From: Reyranella sp.
Lineage (GTDB): Bacteria; Pseudomonadota; Alphaproteobacteria; Reyranellales; Reyranellaceae
Length of the DNA: 64,000 nt
Direction: 5' to 3'
NCBI RefSeq assembly: GCF_030651995.1
Contig: NZ_JAUSBN010000030.1
Location: forward strand, 17,841 to 81,840
Part shown: piece by piece, positions 54,634 through 63,835 of the stretch
Numbering within the stretch: the first letter of the stretch is position 1
Layout of the letters: the number at the start of each line of letters is the position of its first letter
Made by a program: the position numbers and the translations under genes
Notes under the pieces: model-generated
What the model was told of the DNA's origin: nothing
What the model saw: the letters and a program-made list of their open reading frames with translations, nothing else
Database searches by the model: none

Positions 54634-57285
54634 TCAGGCGAGACTCTTGGACGCGATCTCGAAGACGTCGCGCGACAGGCCGGGCTCCGCGACGATGCGC
54701 TCGAGTTCCTGCCTCATCAGGTCCCGGCGATCCTTGTCGTAGCGGCGCCAGGAGCCGAGTGGGCCGAGCAGGCGAGCCGCGATCTGCGGGTTGAGCCGGT
54801 CGGTGGCCAGGACCTGGTCGGCGAGGAAGCGATAGCCGGCGCCTCCAGCCTGATGGAACTGGACCGGGTTGCCCGACGCGAAGGCCCCGATCAGCGAATA
54901 GACCCGGTTGGGGTTCCTGCGGTCGTAGGACGGATGGTCGACGAGACTCTTCACACGTTCGAGCGTCCCCTCCGTCGGCGTACGCGCCTGGATTCCAAAC
55001 CACTTGTCGAGGACCAGCGCCTCGCCCTTCCAGCGCTCATGGAAGGCCGCCAGCGCCGCCGCGCCTTCTCTGCCGCCGAGTTCCGCCAGCACGCTCAACC
55101 CCGAGATGGACTCCGTCATGTTGCCGGCGCTCTCGAAATAGGCGACCGCCCGGCGCCGTGCTGCTTCGCCCTTGTCGGTCGAGAGATAGGAAAGCGCCGT
55201 GCTGCGCAGGCGGCGGCGTCCCACCTCCCCGGGCGTGAAGCGATAGGGACCGGTCGCGTGGTTCGCGTCATAGACGGAGCCCCAGCGATCGGCGAGCCGG
55301 TCCGACAGAACCGAACGAATGCGTTGCTGTGCGGCCCACAGCCCTTCGATGTCGATCTCCGGCATCAGTTCGCCGAGGAAGGCGAGACCGGGCAGCGTGA
55401 CGGCGTCGGCGATGAAGGAGCGGTCGAGCCGCTGGTCGTCGAGCGTGCGGCGGATGGCATCGACGAAATGGTCCGGGACGACCATGGGGCTGCCGGCCTT
55501 GCGCGCCTCGACGAGCTCGAGGATCAGCCGGGCGCCGAGCTGCTGGCCGGCCTCCCAGCGGGCGAACGGATCGCTGTCGTGCGCCATCAGGAAGGTCAGC
55601 TCGTCGTCCGAGCGCGGCGCGTCGAGCTTCACCGGCGCGGAGAAGCCGCGCAGCAGCGACGCGACCGGCTTTTCCGGCACGTCCTCGAACACGAACACGT
55701 CGCGCGGCGTGCGCAGGTCGAGAACGCGCGTCGCGCCGCCCGCCGCCGCTTCGCCGGCAAGCCGCAGCGGCAGGTCGCGACCGGCGCCGTCGAGCAGTCC
55801 GACGGCCAGCGGGATGTGCATCGGCTTCTTTCCGGGTTGACCGGGCGTCGGCCGCAGGCTCTGCGTGACCGTCAGCGTATAGCGCCGGCCGGCCGCGTCG
55901 TAGCGGCCCTCGACCCTGACATCCGGCGTGCCGGCCTGCGCATACCACAGGCGGAACTGCGCAAGATCGACGCCCGACGCATCTTCCATGGCGCTGGCGA
56001 AGTCGTCGCAGGTGACGGCTTGGCCGTCATGGCGCTGGAAGTAGAGATCCATGCCCTTGCGGTACCGCTCCGGCCCGAGCAGCGTGTGCATCATCCGCAC
56101 CACTTCGGCCCCCTTCTGGTAGACCGTCGCGGTGTAGAAGTTGTTGATCTCGATGTACGAGTCCGGTCGCACGGGATGGGCCATCGGCCCGGCATCCTCC
56201 GGAAACTGGCTGGCGCGCAGACGGCGGACATCGTCGATGCGAGCATCGGCGGCGGAGCCCATGTCGGCTGAGAATTGCTGGTCGCGGAAGACGGTCAGCC
56301 CTTCCTTCAACGAGAGCTGGAACCAGTCGCGGCAGGTGACGCGGTTGCCGGTCCAGTTGTGGAAGTATTCGTGGGCGACCACGGCCTCGATCGAGTGATA
56401 GTCGAGATCGGTCGCCGTCTCCGGATTGGCGAGCACGAGCTTCGAATTGAAGACATTCAGCCCCTTGTTCTCCATCGCGCCCATGTTGAAGTCGTCGATG
56501 GCGACGATCATGAACGTGTCGAGGTCGTATTCGAGGCCGTAGACATCCTCGTCCCACTTCATCGACTTCTTGAGCGACTCCATCGCATGGCCGCAGCGCC
56601 CGACATCGCCGGGACGAACGTAGATGCGCAAGGTCACCTCGCGGCCGGAGCGCGTGGTGAACCGGTCCTCGAGGCATTCGAGCGGACCCGCGACCAGCGC
56701 GAACAGGTAGGACGGCTTGGGGAACGGATCTTCCCACCTGGCGAAGTGCCGCCCGTCGTCGAGAGCGCCGCTGTCGACCAGGTTGCCGTTGGACAGCAGC
56801 ACCGGCGCCAGCGCCCGGTCGGCCACGATGCGCGTCGTGTAGCGCGCCATCACGTCGGGCCGGTCGAGGAAATAGGTGATGCGGCGGAAACCCTCGGCCT
56901 CGCATTGCGTGCAGAAAAGATCGCGCGACTTGTAGAGGCCCGTCAGCTCGGTATTGTCCCGTGGACGCAGGCGCGTCTTGATCTCGAGCGAGAAGCTGTC
57001 AGGAACGGCGCGGAGGATCAGCGTCTCCGGTGTCATTTCGTGACTTGCTGGCTTGCCGTCGAGCCGGACCGAAACCAGACCCATCTTCTTGCCGTCGAGG
57101 ACCAGATCGGCAGGCCGCGACACCGCCGCCGGATTGCGGCGTACGGCCAGCCGCGCAACGACGCCGGTCGTCTCTTTCCCAAGCTCGACATCCAGGTCGA
57201 CGGTTTCGATCAGGAACGGCGGCGGCGTGTAGTCGATCCGGCGAATCGTGCCGGGCGGGGTGGTCATGTCCTTGCTGATATCCAT
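54634..57285 (-). CDS. pepN: Aminopeptidase N
   Basis: An 883-residue M1 metallo-aminopeptidase. The zinc and catalytic motif is VVAHEYFHNWTGNRVTCRDW (HEXXH with the downstream Glu in LSLKEGLTVFRDQQ), and the substrate-binding GAMENKGLNVFNSKLVLANP precedes it. The N-terminal saddle begins IRRIDYTPPPFLIETVDLDV; the C-terminal half is the helical DUF3458-type domain of PepN, ending in EIASKSLA. ATG ending at 57285 was chosen; an ATG six codons later is also possible. The enzyme trims peptides in the cytoplasm. The frame upstream of the start is open but overlaps the divergent lipoprotein gene region. Confidence 0.95.
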   Translation of the reverse strand: MDISKDMTTPPGTIRRIDYTPPPFLIETVDLDVELGKETTGVVARLAVRRNPAAVSRPADLVLDGKKMGLVSVRLDGKPASHEMTPETLILRAVPDSFSLEIKTRLRPRDNTELTGLYKSRDLFCTQCEAEGFRRITYFLDRPDVMARYTTRIVADRALAPVLLSNGNLVDSGALDDGRHFARWEDPFPKPSYLFALVAGPLECLEDRFTTRSGREVTLRIYVRPGDVGRCGHAMESLKKSMKWDEDVYGLEYDLDTFMIVAIDDFNMGAMENKGLNVFNSKLVLANPETATDLDYHSIEAVVAHEYFHNWTGNRVTCRDWFQLSLKEGLTVFRDQQFSADMGSAADARIDDVRRLRASQFPEDAGPMAHPVRPDSYIEINNFYTATVYQKGAEVVRMMHTLLGPERYRKGMDLYFQRHDGQAVTCDDFASAMEDASGVDLAQFRLWYAQAGTPDVRVEGRYDAAGRRYTLTVTQSLRPTPGQPGKKPMHIPLAVGLLDGAGRDLPLRLAGEAAAGGATRVLDLRTPRDVFVFEDVPEKPVASLLRGFSAPVKLDAPRSDDELTFLMAHDSDPFARWEAGQQLGARLILELVEARKAGSPMVVPDHFVDAIRRTLDDQRLDRSFIADAVTLPGLAFLGELMPEIDIEGLWAAQQRIRSVLSDRLADRWGSVYDANHATGPYRFTPGEVGRRRLRSTALSYLSTDKGEAARRRAVAYFESAGNMTESISGLSVLAELGGREGAAALAAFHERWKGEALVLDKWFGIQARTPTEGTLERVKSLVDHPSYDRRNPNRVYSLIGAFASGNPVQFHQAGGAGYRFLADQVLATDRLNPQIAARLLGPLGSWRRYDKDRRDLMRQELERIVAEPGLSRDVFEIASKSLA

Positions 57286-57463
57286 GGTTTCTCCATACGA
57301 CGGCGCGTCGCTCCACGAAATCGGGCTTGCCCCGGGTGACCGTTCGCCGCAATCCTGAGGGATCGATAGCGACCTTCCCATGGGAATCGCGCGCTCTTGG
57401 CACGGCATCGTGCCGCAAACCCGCCACATGGCCTCTTTAGGCCTGTCAGCAGGCTTTTCTTGG

Positions 57464-57979
57464 ATGCGGATGACGATCGGATCTCTCGCAACACGGACCT
57501 TCGGCGTCGGATTGGGACTGCTGCTCCTGTCCGGCTGCGATGTGATGCGTGCGGCGCGCGACGATTTCGCCAGCCTCAACGCGCCGAAGCCACCGCCTCC
57601 CGCCCCGCGCGTGCGCAAGCCCGCACCGCAGCCGGTTACCGCGACCCGGCCCGCGAAGCCGGTAACGGCCGCGGCCGCAGCCGACGTTGCGGCTACCCCC
57701 GTACCCGCCGTCGAGACCCCGGTGCCCGTGCTGACCGGCTATCGCGAGTCCGAGTTACGAACCCTGCTCGGGCCGCCGACCAGCGTGGAGGAGCGCCCTC
57801 CGGGCAAGCAGTGGCGCTACCGCACCGGCAAGTGCACCCTCGACATCCAGCTCTATCCGGATGTCGAAACCAAGCAGTACGGAACCCTCGCGTACAAGGT
57901 GAAGAGCGATGACGACACAGACGAAGGACGACGCCTCTGCCTGGCCCAGCTCCAATCCCGGATACCGGCCGGACGCTGA
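57464..57979 (+). CDS. Small lipoprotein upstream of a two-component system
   Basis: A 171-residue protein with a lipoprotein signal (TFGVGLGLLLLSGC, lipobox LLSGC). A Pro/Ala-rich linker follows, then a compact C-terminal domain: LTGYRESELRTLLGPPTSVE, GKQWRYRTGKCTLDIQLYPD. This pattern resembles small SmpA/OmlA-like or outer-membrane lipoprotein folds in which a beta-hairpin follows a GxP turn. ATG 57464 or 57470 could be the start. The response regulator starts inside its 3' end, 71 bases before the stop, an unusually long overlap that suggests tight co-expression. It may monitor envelope state for the ChvG/ChvI-like pair. Confidence 0.7.
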   Translation: MRMTIGSLATRTFGVGLGLLLLSGCDVMRAARDDFASLNAPKPPPPAPRVRKPAPQPVTATRPAKPVTAAAAADVAATPVPAVETPVPVLTGYRESELRTLLGPPTSVEERPPGKQWRYRTGKCTLDIQLYPDVETKQYGTLAYKVKSDDDTDEGRRLCLAQLQSRIPAGR

Positions 57980-58706
57980 GGTCGAGAGCGGCCGGCGGGT
58001 CCGCATCGCCTTCGTGGAGGACGATGACGATTTCCGCGAGGCCGCGAGCGGCGAGCTCGGGGACTACGGCTTCGACGTCGCTGCCTTCCGCGACGGCACC
58101 GGCCTGGTCGAGTTCCTGGAGACGGCCGGCGACATCGAGATCATCGTCCTCGACTGGGGCCTGCCGCGCGTCTCCGGCATCGACCTTCTCCCCAAGCTGC
58201 AGCGCGCCGGCATCAACCTGCCGGTCGTGTTCCTGACGGGACACAGCGAGCCCAACTACGAACAGCTGGCGCTGGATCGCGGCGCGATCGACTTCGTCGA
58301 CAAGTCGCGCGGCGTACCGATCCTGGCCCGCCGGCTGCGCCTGATCGTCGACCGTGCCGACAAGCCGATGTCCGCGGACGGCGAAGGCAATTTCCATTGC
58401 GGTCGCCTGCTGCTGAAGCCCGCGGTCAGCCGCGCGTTCTGGGACGAGACCGACCTCAACCTGACGGTGACGGAGTTCAAGATCGTGCATACGCTCGCCG
58501 CCCATGTCGGCAGCTATGTGAGCTACCGCGCCGTCTACGACTGCATGCACTATGTCGGCTTCATCGCGGGGAGCGGTGAGAATGGCTACCGAACCAACGT
58601 CCGCTCCTGCATCAAGCGCATCCGCAACAAGTTCCGTGCCATCGATCCGGAGTTCGCCGAGATCCAGAACTACCAGTCATTCGGCTACCGCTGGGGCAAG
58701 GACTAA
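57909..58706 (+). CDS. ChvI/OmpR-type response regulator
   Basis: A 265-residue response regulator. The receiver domain carries the acidic pocket VEDDDDF (37-43), phosphoacceptor Asp82 in IIVLDWGLPRVSGIDLLPK, the Thr of VVFLTGHSE and the conserved Lys in FVDKSRG. The winged-helix output domain reads LTVTEFKIVHTLAAHVGSYV and ends RNKFRAIDPEFAEIQNYQSF, then YRW. Layout and partner match the ChvI regulators of alphaproteobacteria that control envelope stress and acid response. The start at ATG 57909 lies within the lipoprotein gene in another frame; a start closer to VRIAFVED is possible because residues 1-28 have no family support. Confidence 0.88.
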   Translation: MTTQTKDDASAWPSSNPGYRPDAEVESGRRVRIAFVEDDDDFREAASGELGDYGFDVAAFRDGTGLVEFLETAGDIEIIVLDWGLPRVSGIDLLPKLQRAGINLPVVFLTGHSEPNYEQLALDRGAIDFVDKSRGVPILARRLRLIVDRADKPMSADGEGNFHCGRLLLKPAVSRAFWDETDLNLTVTEFKIVHTLAAHVGSYVSYRAVYDCMHYVGFIAGSGENGYRTNVRSCIKRIRNKFRAIDPEFAEIQNYQSFGYRWGKD

Positions 58707-58713
58707 GCTCCCG

Positions 58714-60210
58714 GTGCTGCGCCGCCTCGCCGCCTCGCTCACGCTGAAGCTGGTGGTGTTGATCGGCCTGTTCGTCGCGCTGCCCATCGTCCTCTACGGG
58801 CAGTTCGAGAGCGCCGACAGCCAGATGCAGGTCCTGGTGACGCGCGCCATTCAGGACCGCAGCGCGCTGATCGCCGAGGCGCTCGCCCCGGTTCTGCGCG
58901 AGACCGACCCGTCGGAGCCCATGAACCTCAACCGCGAACTCGCCAAGTACGCGAGCAGCGGCACGGTCCTGAAGCTGATGTTCCAGCCTCCGGCAGCCCG
59001 CACGGCGAGCCGCTTCTTCCTGGTCGCTTCGGCGCCGCCGCTGGCGCCAGAGGCGGTGACGGCCGAACTGGAGGAACTCAGTCAGCGCGGCATCCTGCAA
59101 CGGCTGTCGGAAGCCTGCACCTGGAACGCGTCCGACGAGATGCGCTACAGCCGTGCCGACGGCACGGTCGAGCTGCTGACCTCGATCATCCCGATCCGCG
59201 CCCGCGGCAACTGCTGGATCCTGACGACCACGCACGTCGCCTCGGATTTCCTCAATACGTCGATCGGCCGCCCCTACTGGCAGACGCGCGAAATCCGCAT
59301 CGCCGCGGCGATCTATCTGGTCGGTGCCTTGCTGGCGGTGCTGGTGGCGCTGGGCATCCGCCTCAGCCTGCGCCGCTTCCGCAACGTCGCCGACGAGATC
59401 GCACTGGGCCGTGCGGCGGACGCAACCTTCGTCCAGCGCAACACCGTGCCCGAACTGTCGGGTGTCGCCCGCGACTTCGACCGGCTGGTGCACGAGCTGC
59501 GCCGCGTGTCGCGCGAGATCCGCCAGTCGGCCGAGGACAATGCGCATTCCTTCAAGACGCCGCTCGCCGCCGTGCAGTCGGCGTTGCGTCCGGTGCGCCG
59601 CGCCGTGGCCGAGGAAGACCAGCGCGCGCGCCGCGCGCTCGAGATCGTCGATTCCTCGCTGGCGCGCCTGCTGAACCTCGTGAATGCGGCCCAGCGCCAT
59701 GACATGGGGACCGCCGACCTGATCGACGCGCCGCGCGTGCCGACCGACCTCGCGCTGCTCGTCGAGGACTCGGCGCGGCACTTCCGGGAAATCCTCGCGG
59801 CCCGCGAGATCGGCCTCGTGGTCAAACTCGACCGCGGCGCCATCGTCCGCACCGCGGCGGGCATGATGGAAATCGTTCTGCAGAACGTTCTGGAGAATGC
59901 CATCAGCTTCTCAGCCCCTGGCTCGAAGATCGCCGTTTCGCTGCGCGTCTCCGCCGATACGGTCGACCTGACGGTCGACGACGAGGGGCCGGGCATCGAC
60001 GCCGAGAAGATCGACAGCGTCTTCCAGCGCTACTTCTCTTTGCGCCCCGAGGATGGCATAGGCAGCGACCGTGCCGTCGAACATTCGGGCCTCGGCCTCT
60101 GGATCGTGCGGCGCAACGTCGAGGCATTGGGCGGCCAGGTGAGCGCCGCCAACCGTCCCGGCGGCGGCCTGTCGATCAACATTCTGCTGCCGCGGGTCGT
60201 CATTCACTAG
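58714..60210 (+). CDS. ChvG-like sensor histidine kinase
   Basis: A 498-residue membrane kinase starting at GTG 58714, eight bases after the regulator stop. Two membrane segments (LVVLIGLFVALPIVLYGQ, and AAAIYLVGALLAVLVALGI near 198-215) enclose a 165-residue periplasmic sensor. HAMP-like RFRNVADEIALGRAADATFV follows. The phosphoacceptor is His278 in AEDNAHSFKTPLAAVQSALR, a PhoQ-like variant of the usual H-E-L-R/K motif. The ATPase domain contains N box LQNVLENAISFSAPGS, DDEGPGI and GLGLWIVRRNVEALGG. It should phosphorylate the preceding regulator. Confidence 0.88.
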   Translation: MLRRLAASLTLKLVVLIGLFVALPIVLYGQFESADSQMQVLVTRAIQDRSALIAEALAPVLRETDPSEPMNLNRELAKYASSGTVLKLMFQPPAARTASRFFLVASAPPLAPEAVTAELEELSQRGILQRLSEACTWNASDEMRYSRADGTVELLTSIIPIRARGNCWILTTTHVASDFLNTSIGRPYWQTREIRIAAAIYLVGALLAVLVALGIRLSLRRFRNVADEIALGRAADATFVQRNTVPELSGVARDFDRLVHELRRVSREIRQSAEDNAHSFKTPLAAVQSALRPVRRAVAEEDQRARRALEIVDSSLARLLNLVNAAQRHDMGTADLIDAPRVPTDLALLVEDSARHFREILAAREIGLVVKLDRGAIVRTAAGMMEIVLQNVLENAISFSAPGSKIAVSLRVSADTVDLTVDDEGPGIDAEKIDSVFQRYFSLRPEDGIGSDRAVEHSGLGLWIVRRNVEALGGQVSAANRPGGGLSINILLPRVVIH

Positions 60211-60234
60211 CCGGCTTTCGAAAGGACTGGACTC

Positions 60235-61074
60235 ATGAGCGCCGTCACCGCAGCCAAGAGAGTGAGCACGCCGCAGATCCGTGCCCGCAAGGGCGGCGAG
60301 CCGATCGTATGCCTTACCGCCTACACCACGCAGATGGCGCGCTGGCTCGATCCGCATGTCGACCTGCTGCTGGTCGGCGATTCCCTGGGCATGGTGGTCT
60401 ACGGCTTCGACAGCACGCTCCCGGTCACGCTCGACATGATGATCGCCCATGGCTCGGCCGTGATGCGCGGCGCGAGCCGTGCCTGCGTGATCGTCGACAT
60501 GCCCTTCGGCAGCTACCAGGCGAGCTCCGAACAGGCGTTCCACAGTGCCGCGCGCATCATGTCCGAGACCGGCGCCAGCGGCGTGAAGCTCGAGGGCGGC
60601 GAGGTCATGGCCGCGACGGTGCGCTATCTCGTGCAGCGTGGCATCCCGGTCTGCGCCCATGTCGGGCTGATGCCGCAGGCCGTGAACGTGGCTGGCGGCT
60701 TCAAGGCGACCGGCCGCTCCGACGAGGAGGCGAAGCAGGTGACGCGCGACGCCGAGGCGATGGCCGAGGCCGGCGCCTTCGCGGTCGTGCTGGAAGGGAC
60801 GCTGGAGCCGGTGGCCGCCGCCATCACGAAATCGCTTCCGATCCCGACCATCGGCATCGGCGCCTCGCCGGCCTGCGACGGCCAGATTCTGGTGTCGGAG
60901 GACGTGTTCGGCCTGTTCAGTGATTTCACCCCACGGTTCGTCAAGCGCTACGTCGACCTCGGCGGCAGGATCTCCGAGGCCGCGGCCGCCTATTCAGCCG
61001 ATGTGCGGGCTCGACGTTTTCCCGCGATGGAGCATTGCTTCCTGCCCAAATCCGGTGGTCAATCCCGACCCTAG
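60235..61074 (+). CDS. panB: 3-methyl-2-oxobutanoate hydroxymethyltransferase
   Basis: A 279-residue PanB, the first enzyme of pantothenate synthesis, which adds a hydroxymethyl group from methylene-tetrahydrofolate to ketoisovalerate. Conserved blocks: [80 protein letters not shown] and the catalytic Glu block [20 protein letters not shown]. The barrel closes with [29 protein letters not shown] upstream supports ATG 60235. It stands 24 bases after the kinase gene and 29 before a GMC gene; panC is not adjacent. Confidence 0.95.
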   Translation: MSAVTAAKRVSTPQIRARKGGEPIVCLTAYTTQMARWLDPHVDLLLVGDSLGMVVYGFDSTLPVTLDMMIAHGSAVMRGASRACVIVDMPFGSYQASSEQAFHSAARIMSETGASGVKLEGGEVMAATVRYLVQRGIPVCAHVGLMPQAVNVAGGFKATGRSDEEAKQVTRDAEAMAEAGAFAVVLEGTLEPVAAAITKSLPIPTIGIGASPACDGQILVSEDVFGLFSDFTPRFVKRYVDLGGRISEAAAAYSADVRARRFPAMEHCFLPKSGGQSRP

Positions 61075-61103
61075 GCCTGTTCAGGAAGAGAGAAAGCAAC
61101 CGG

Positions 61104-62744
61104 ATGGAGAGTTTCGACTACGTGATCGTGGGAGCGGGTTCGGCGGGCAGCGTGCTGGCCAACCGGTTGAGCGAGGACCCCAACGTCACGGTCTGCGTGC
61201 TCGAAGCCGGCCCGCGCGACTGGCATCCCTTCATCCACATACCGGCCGGCTTCATGTACACGCTGGTCGATCCCAAGGTGAACTGGCTCTACAAGTCCGA
61301 GCCCAGCGAATGGACCGGCGGCCGTGCCATCGCCGCCCCGCGGGGCAAGACGTTGGGCGGCTCGAGTTCGATCAACGGCCACATCTACAATCGCGGCCAG
61401 CGCCTCGACTTCGACGGCTGGGCGCAGCGCGGCAATCGCGGCTGGGGCTATTCCGACGTGCTCCCCTACTTCCGCCGCAGCGAACACCGCATGGCCGGCG
61501 ACGCCGACGCGACCTTCCGCGGCAGCGAGGGCAACCTGCCCATCACCGACCTCGAATGGCGCGATCCCCTGTGCGAGGCCTTCATCGAAGGCGCCGTGGA
61601 ACAGGGCATCCCGCGCAACCCCGACTACAACGGCACGAAGCAGGCGGGCGTGAGCTACGTCCAGCGCATCATCAAGAACGGCCGCAGGATTAGCGCCGCC
61701 CGCGGTTACCTGCATCCCGCCATGTCGCGACCCAACCTCACGGTGCGCACCCATGCGCAGGCGACGTCGATCGTCCTCGAGGGCAAGCGTGCCGTAGGTG
61801 TGCGCTACCGCAAGGGCGGCCGCACCGGCACGCCGATGGAGGTCCGCGCAGCCAAGGAAGTGATCCTGAGCGGCGGCACGGTGAACTCGCCGCAACTCCT
61901 GCAGCTCTCGGGCATCGGCCCGGGACCCTTGCTGAAGTCGCTCGGCATCGAGGTGAAGCACGAGCTGGCGGGGGTCGGCGAGAACCTGCGCGACCACTAT
62001 GCGCCGCGCTTCGTCGCGCGCGTGAAGAACGCCACGAGCATCAACGAGCGTTCCAAGGGTCTGCGCCTGGCGGGCGAGGTCCTGAAATACGTCACGACGC
62101 GCAAGGGCCTGCTGACGCTCAACCCGACGCTCATCTACGTCTTCTGGAAGTCCGACGAGAACATCGAGAATTACGACCTGCAGCTCACCTTCACGCCCGC
62201 CAGCTACAAGGAAGGCGTTCAGTCGACACTCGACGATTTCCCCGGCATGACCATCGCCTCGTGGCAGCAGCGGCCCGATTCGATCGGCTATGTGCGCGCC
62301 CGCTCGGCCGATCCGTTCGAGCACCCGGTCATCCAGCCGAATTACCTGGGCGCCGAGAGCGACCGCCGCGTGCTGCTCGCCGGCATGAAGCTGGCAAGGC
62401 GGCTGCTGGGTTCGAAGGCGCTCAGCAGATACTACGACCGCGAGGAGTTCCCCGGCTCCGAGAAGCAGTCGGATGCCGAGCTGATGCAGGCCGCCAAGGA
62501 ACGCGGAACGACGACCTTCCATCTGATGGGTTCGTGCCGCATGGCGCCGGACAACGACCCGACCGCCGTCGTCGACGACCAGCTCCGCGTGCGCGGGCTC
62601 GAAGGCCTGCGCGTGGTCGATGCCTCGATCATGCCGACCATGCCCTCCGCCAACCTCAACGCCTCGGTGCTGATGATTGCCGAGAAGGCGGCCGACATGA
62701 TCCGCGGCAAGCCGGCGCTCGAAGCAACCATGTTGAAGGACTGA
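61104..62744 (+). CDS. GMC-family FAD oxidoreductase (second, choline-dehydrogenase-like)
   Basis: A 546-residue GMC oxidoreductase. FAD fold: FDYVIVGAGSAGSVLANRLS; signature 1 RGKTLGGSSSINGHIYNRGQ; signature 2 EVILSGGTVNSPQLLQLSGI. The C-terminal catalytic region is TTFHLMGSCRMAPDNDPTAV with MPTMPSANLNASVLMIAEKA, giving a His and Asn pair. It is more typical of alcohol/choline dehydrogenase relatives than the first GMC gene at 52526. ATG 61104 is preceded by GGAAGAGAGAAAGCAACCGG. The next gene starts within its stop (TGATG), so a hydrolase is co-translated. A possible role is oxidation of an alcohol released from an ester. Confidence 0.9.
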   Translation: MESFDYVIVGAGSAGSVLANRLSEDPNVTVCVLEAGPRDWHPFIHIPAGFMYTLVDPKVNWLYKSEPSEWTGGRAIAAPRGKTLGGSSSINGHIYNRGQRLDFDGWAQRGNRGWGYSDVLPYFRRSEHRMAGDADATFRGSEGNLPITDLEWRDPLCEAFIEGAVEQGIPRNPDYNGTKQAGVSYVQRIIKNGRRISAARGYLHPAMSRPNLTVRTHAQATSIVLEGKRAVGVRYRKGGRTGTPMEVRAAKEVILSGGTVNSPQLLQLSGIGPGPLLKSLGIEVKHELAGVGENLRDHYAPRFVARVKNATSINERSKGLRLAGEVLKYVTTRKGLLTLNPTLIYVFWKSDENIENYDLQLTFTPASYKEGVQSTLDDFPGMTIASWQQRPDSIGYVRARSADPFEHPVIQPNYLGAESDRRVLLAGMKLARRLLGSKALSRYYDREEFPGSEKQSDAELMQAAKERGTTTFHLMGSCRMAPDNDPTAVVDDQLRVRGLEGLRVVDASIMPTMPSANLNASVLMIAEKAADMIRGKPALEATMLKD

Positions 62745-63835
62745 TGGCCGAAGAGGCCGCCATCGACGCCCTCTCCGCGCTGGTCCCTGCGACCCTGCGC
62801 GCCCTGCACGCCATCGAGTTCGCCAGCCGGCATCTCTCGCCGCAGAGCCTGGCGCAGATCGTCGAGGCCCTGGCCGGCCGCAACGACGATCTCGCGCCCG
62901 CCCTCGCTGCTTCGCGGGCGCTCGACTGGCCGGGACGGCTGGCGCCGGTGCGCGATCATCTCGAACGCGCGGCGGTGTTCGCCGGGGAGACGATCCAGGG
63001 TCTGCTCGCCGCTCCGGAAGCGCCGCAGCCGATCGTGGCCGCCTATCGCAGCCTGCGCGGCTATCCGCGGGCCTGCGAGGCGCTCTATCCGCTGTCGCCG
63101 TATCTTCGACCCGTCGGCAACTTCTTCCTCGAACAGCCGGCCCGGAGCGACGAAGCCCTGCAGGCGCGCCTGGCCGCCGCCGACCCGACGCGCGAGGGCG
63201 TGGGCTTCATGCATGTCGCCGGCCCGTCCGGCACGCGCGGCGCCTTCTCGCTGTACGTGCCCGAGTATTACGACCCTGCGAGGAGCTGGCCGCTGGTCGT
63301 GGCGCTGCACGGCGGCAGCGGCAATGGCGGAGCGTTCCTCTGGAGCTGGGTGCGCGAGGCGCGAACGCGCGGCTTCATCGTGCTGGCGCCCACGGCGTCG
63401 GGCAATACCTGGTCGCTGATGGAGCCGGAGATCGACGGGCCGCGCATCCAGCGCATGGCCACCGATGTCGCCAACGACTGGAATATCGATGCCTCTCGCC
63501 AGCTCCTGACCGGAATGAGCGACGGCGGCACCTTCACCTATGTCATCGGCCTGCGCGGCGATTGCCAGTTCACGCACCTCGCGCCGGTCGCCGCGAGCTT
63601 CCATCCGATGCTGATGACCTTCGCCGATGCCGATCGCATTCGCGGTCTGCCCATTCACATCGTTCATGGGACGCAGGACTGGATGTTTCCCCCGGAAATG
63701 GCGCAGGGCGCTGAACGGGCGCTGAAGCAGGCTGGCGCCGATGTGGTCTATCGCGAGATCGCGGACCTGTCGCATACATACCCCCGCGACGAGAATGCGC
63801 GGATCCTCGACTGGTTCCTGCCGCCCGCGACTTAG
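62744..63835 (+). CDS. Alpha/beta hydrolase with N-terminal helical domain (phospholipase/carboxylesterase-like)
   Basis: A 363-residue hydrolase. The first 150 residues are helical (LSALVPATLRALHAIEFASR, LAPVRDHLERAAVFAGETIQ) and not found in the minimal enzymes. The C-terminal hydrolase domain shows RSWPLVVALHGGSGNGGAFL (oxyanion), LTGMSDGGTFTYVIGL (nucleophile Ser in GMSDGG), HIVHGTQDWMFPPEMAQGAE (Asp) and ADLSHTYPRDENARIL (His). It overlaps the GMC stop by one base. It could hydrolyse an ester to feed the dehydrogenase; substrate is unknown. Confidence 0.85.
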   Translation: MAEEAAIDALSALVPATLRALHAIEFASRHLSPQSLAQIVEALAGRNDDLAPALAASRALDWPGRLAPVRDHLERAAVFAGETIQGLLAAPEAPQPIVAAYRSLRGYPRACEALYPLSPYLRPVGNFFLEQPARSDEALQARLAAADPTREGVGFMHVAGPSGTRGAFSLYVPEYYDPARSWPLVVALHGGSGNGGAFLWSWVREARTRGFIVLAPTASGNTWSLMEPEIDGPRIQRMATDVANDWNIDASRQLLTGMSDGGTFTYVIGLRGDCQFTHLAPVAASFHPMLMTFADADRIRGLPIHIVHGTQDWMFPPEMAQGAERALKQAGADVVYREIADLSHTYPRDENARILDWFLPPAT

